From the IMG/VR virus record IMGVR_UViG_3300017989_000445, positions 1-23,638 of that record: DNA of 23,638 bases; one strand, 5' to 3'. The notes under the pieces are model-generated. The model made no database searches. It saw only the letters and a list, made by a program, of their open reading frames with translations, and was not told the origin of the DNA. Positions 21,668-23,638 of this stretch are shown piece after piece. Every line of letters starts with the position of its first letter. The stretch's first letter is position 1. The DNA is from a virus. The translations under genes were made by a program, and so were the position numbers.

Positions 21668-23638
21668 ATGAGTACTGATAGAGTCAGAGTAGCACCAAAT
21701 GAGCGAGTGGATATTGAAGATTTTCGTCATGTAGCAGGCGAGAGTACACAAGGCAGTTTAAGGCAGATTTGTCACAAGTTTTTTATGGAAGAATCTGTTG
21801 TTCAAAGCCAGGACAGAACAGGTTACATCATGTCTGGCTTTGCCATGTCGAATCCTTCAGGAAAGCAGCTCCAGGTAGACAAGGGGATAGCGATTCTTTC
21901 TCAAAGGCTCAATGGTGCTGTTGTTCAAGGTGTTGTGGCCACAGAAGGTGATGCTTCTCTAATAGTGGACTTGAATTCTTATGCTGCAGGTGATTACGGT
22001 ATCTACATTCGATTCGATGAGCTCGAAGGTAATGACCAAGGTAGAATCTTCTGGAATCCCACTGGAAGTGGATCTGAGTATGTCCAGTCTGTTCCTACCA
22101 GGCATACAGCTGCTTGGTCTTTACGTGTTGAGTCTTCCAGTCCTGGTTCTGAATGGTTGAAAATCGGTGAAGTGGCACAAGCTACGATGACCATTACGGA
22201 CCAAAGACCATTCTACTTTGAAGGCATGCCACATACTACCACTGCATACCAAAGTGGCTGGAGCTCGGATGGAGATGGTGGAGCAAACGATAGAAATGCA
22301 GATAGAGCCACATACGGTATTGGTGATCTCCATACGTTTATTCGAGCAGTGAAGCAGTGCATTGAAGACATCAAAGGTAGAGGTCTTCGTAGGTGGTGGG
22401 AAAGAGATATTGGTGGTTTGAATGTTGGCTTTGATGCAGACCCTGTTGAGAAACGTGTAGCAGTAGGGGATAACCAATTTTATCTCGACCAGACTACTAC
22501 ACCTAAAATTAATTTTGCTACGGATGATTACTTTGAATATGTGCGAGGTTTTAATGTACTGCATCTTATCATCAATGGGTCTAACAACCACGTTTGGGGC
22601 GAGGAAACTTATTCAGTAAAGAAAATAAATCTCAGTTCGAATTCTGGTGATGGCATGGACAACCATGTATTGCCTACTGTGGATGATACCTACGATTTAG
22701 GTAGAGGTGGTGGACCAGAGTGGAGAAATCTCTTTATCGATGGAACAGCATATATCGATGAAATCAGTCTTAGTGATGCAACTGATGAAGGATTCGCTAG
22801 TAACGTAGTGCCCAATACACACGGTACTTATGATTTTGGTGGTAGTTCATACAGGTGGCTAAACGGCTATTTTTCTGGACGTGTTTACTCCGGTACTTTG
22901 CAACTAGCCGCAGGTCTTGGTGGAAATGTAAATAGTAACTTATCTCCCATTGGTTCCCACTACCTGGGTTCTGGTACAGATCCTTGGGCTGGTGCAACCA
23001 TATCGGGTACTGCTACCATCGATACAGCTGCTTTAGATCACTTAGAAGTATCAGCTGTAGGTGGTGAAGGTGTAGGTACTGACTTAGTGCCAGATGCTGA
23101 TGCCACTCACAGTTTGGGTAACTCTTCCTACTACTGGGATGAGGCTCGCATTACTGGTTTGATTGTGTCCCTCGATGATGGTGGAAGTGCTGGTTGCAAT
23201 ACTCTCTTGCCTTTTGTGGATGGCGTATATCATTTAGGTAAAGATGCTCGAAGGTGGGGGGATGCTTTCATAGATTGCCTCTACGAATCAGAAGCAGCTT
23301 ACTTATGGAATTACCTTGGTAGCCAAGTTGCCATTTCATCTTCTAGTAATGCCTATGTGACACCAGACACAGAAATTGATAACAACATTTTGTCGGTAGA
23401 TGGTTCTAAAAGAATATCTGCTACAAAAAAGGGTCATTATCATGGCTCATGTACGTTTAGGATAGATGCTTCTGCAGCGGATACGATTTCTTTCTCAATT
23501 GCTTTGTATAAAAACACTGGTGCTCTTGGAGCAATGGAGCTCGTAACCAATTCAGATCAGCTTTTTAAAGAGACTTGGAGTGCTAGTAGCGAATGGAAAA
23601 ACTTTTCCTATAATTTTGTAGCTGATTTATCGGGTTCA
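21668..23638 (+). CDS. Tail fibre protein, partial (3' end beyond window)
   Basis: ATG 21668 follows a strong AAGGAG. The frame is open for 657 codons to the window edge. Residues 1-210 look like a fibre-base domain (RVAPNERVDIEDFRHV, GIYIRFDELEG, WLKIGEVAQATM). Residues about 334-550 hold five degenerate repeats of 40-48 residues, each with a (V/L)-P...D-x-x-Y-x-L/F-G segment and an aromatic W/Y about 5-8 residues later: starts near residues 334, 380, 425, 473 and 513. From residue about 580 a new domain begins (ISATKKGHYHGSCTFRI, TISFSIALYKNTG), resembling C1q/jelly-roll type receptor-binding heads. It is probably the host-recognition fibre attached to the gpI-like protein. Confidence 0.78.
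   Translation, partial: MSTDRVRVAPNERVDIEDFRHVAGESTQGSLRQICHKFFMEESVVQSQDRTGYIMSGFAMSNPSGKQLQVDKGIAILSQRLNGAVVQGVVATEGDASLIVDLNSYAAGDYGIYIRFDELEGNDQGRIFWNPTGSGSEYVQSVPTRHTAAWSLRVESSSPGSEWLKIGEVAQATMTITDQRPFYFEGMPHTTTAYQSGWSSDGDGGANDRNADRATYGIGDLHTFIRAVKQCIEDIKGRGLRRWWERDIGGLNVGFDADPVEKRVAVGDNQFYLDQTTTPKINFATDDYFEYVRGFNVLHLIINGSNNHVWGEETYSVKKINLSSNSGDGMDNHVLPTVDDTYDLGRGGGPEWRNLFIDGTAYIDEISLSDATDEGFASNVVPNTHGTYDFGGSSYRWLNGYFSGRVYSGTLQLAAGLGGNVNSNLSPIGSHYLGSGTDPWAGATISGTATIDTAALDHLEVSAVGGEGVGTDLVPDADATHSLGNSSYYWDEARITGLIVSLDDGGSAGCNTLLPFVDGVYHLGKDARRWGDAFIDCLYESEAAYLWNYLGSQVAISSSSNAYVTPDTEIDNNILSVDGSKRISATKKGHYHGSCTFRIDASAADTISFSIALYKNTGALGAMELVTNSDQLFKETWSASSEWKNFSYNFVADLSGS
22667..23320 (+). 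repeat. Five degenerate protein repeats in the tail fibre
   Basis: Segments VLPTVDDTYDLG, VVPNTHGTYDFG, LSPIGSHYLG, LVPDADATHSLG and LLPFVDGVYHLG start near 22667, 22805, 22940, 23084 and 23204, so the period is 120-144 bases. Each is followed by an aromatic-W segment and a short strand. The repeats are recognisable in protein but poor in DNA, so they are old. Confidence 0.75.

Noticed and set aside
22121-22591. 156-codon minus-strand ORF
   Set aside because: Antisense of the tail fibre frame, which is open all along and clearly protein-like.
22667-23320. CRISPR-like array or DNA tandem repeat in the fibre region
   Set aside because: The repetition is in protein sequence with uneven spacing and poor DNA identity; there are no constant direct repeats with spacers.

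Overview
The window is a compact block of virion genes from a tailed bacteriophage or prophage with a contractile tail (myovirus morphology, Caudoviricetes). All supported genes lie on the plus strand. They are packed with 4-8 base overlaps or gaps of about 15 bases or less, and most have purine-rich Shine-Dalgarno sequences, which fits a bacterial host. The host cannot be named from this sequence. No tRNA, rRNA, CRISPR array, insertion sequence, integrase, terminase, capsid or lysis gene is visible.

Layout. Positions 1-4201 hold the neck: the end of one beta-sandwich protein and a paralogue of it, a head-tail adaptor with an FN3-like N-terminus, a Cys-motif (zinc-ribbon-like) protein in the head-closure slot, an HK97-gp10-like neck protein, a likely tail terminator, and a small charged protein. 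Positions 4213-7015 hold the tail sheath (771 aa, with two inserted related beta domains) and the tail tube. Positions 7016-7162 are the only real noncoding stretch, with inverted repeats, a T-run and a possible promoter. Positions 7163-7991 encode tail assembly chaperones, apparently joined by a +1 (or -2) programmed frameshift. The tape measure (7984-10458) follows.

Positions 10470-16485 encode the central baseplate: a hub protein, a gpV/gp5-like spike with a C-terminal HTH iron-site motif, one long protein combining a wedge-like N-terminus, LysM and a gp25-like domain, and the gp6/gpJ-like wedge. Positions 16494-19411 carry small beta-rich accessory virion proteins, including a 59-aa Gly-rich ORF. 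Positions 19412-21658 encode a gpI-like wedge protein with a lectin-like C-terminal extension. Position 21668 to the window end encodes a tail fibre with five degenerate repeats, cut off by the window edge.

Together the products would build a neck, tube, sheath and baseplate with receptor-binding appendages. The observations most worth checking are the frameshift in the chaperone gene, the LysM-gp25 fusion, the duplicated sheath insertion, and a strong excess of the palindrome GAGCTC over the whole window.
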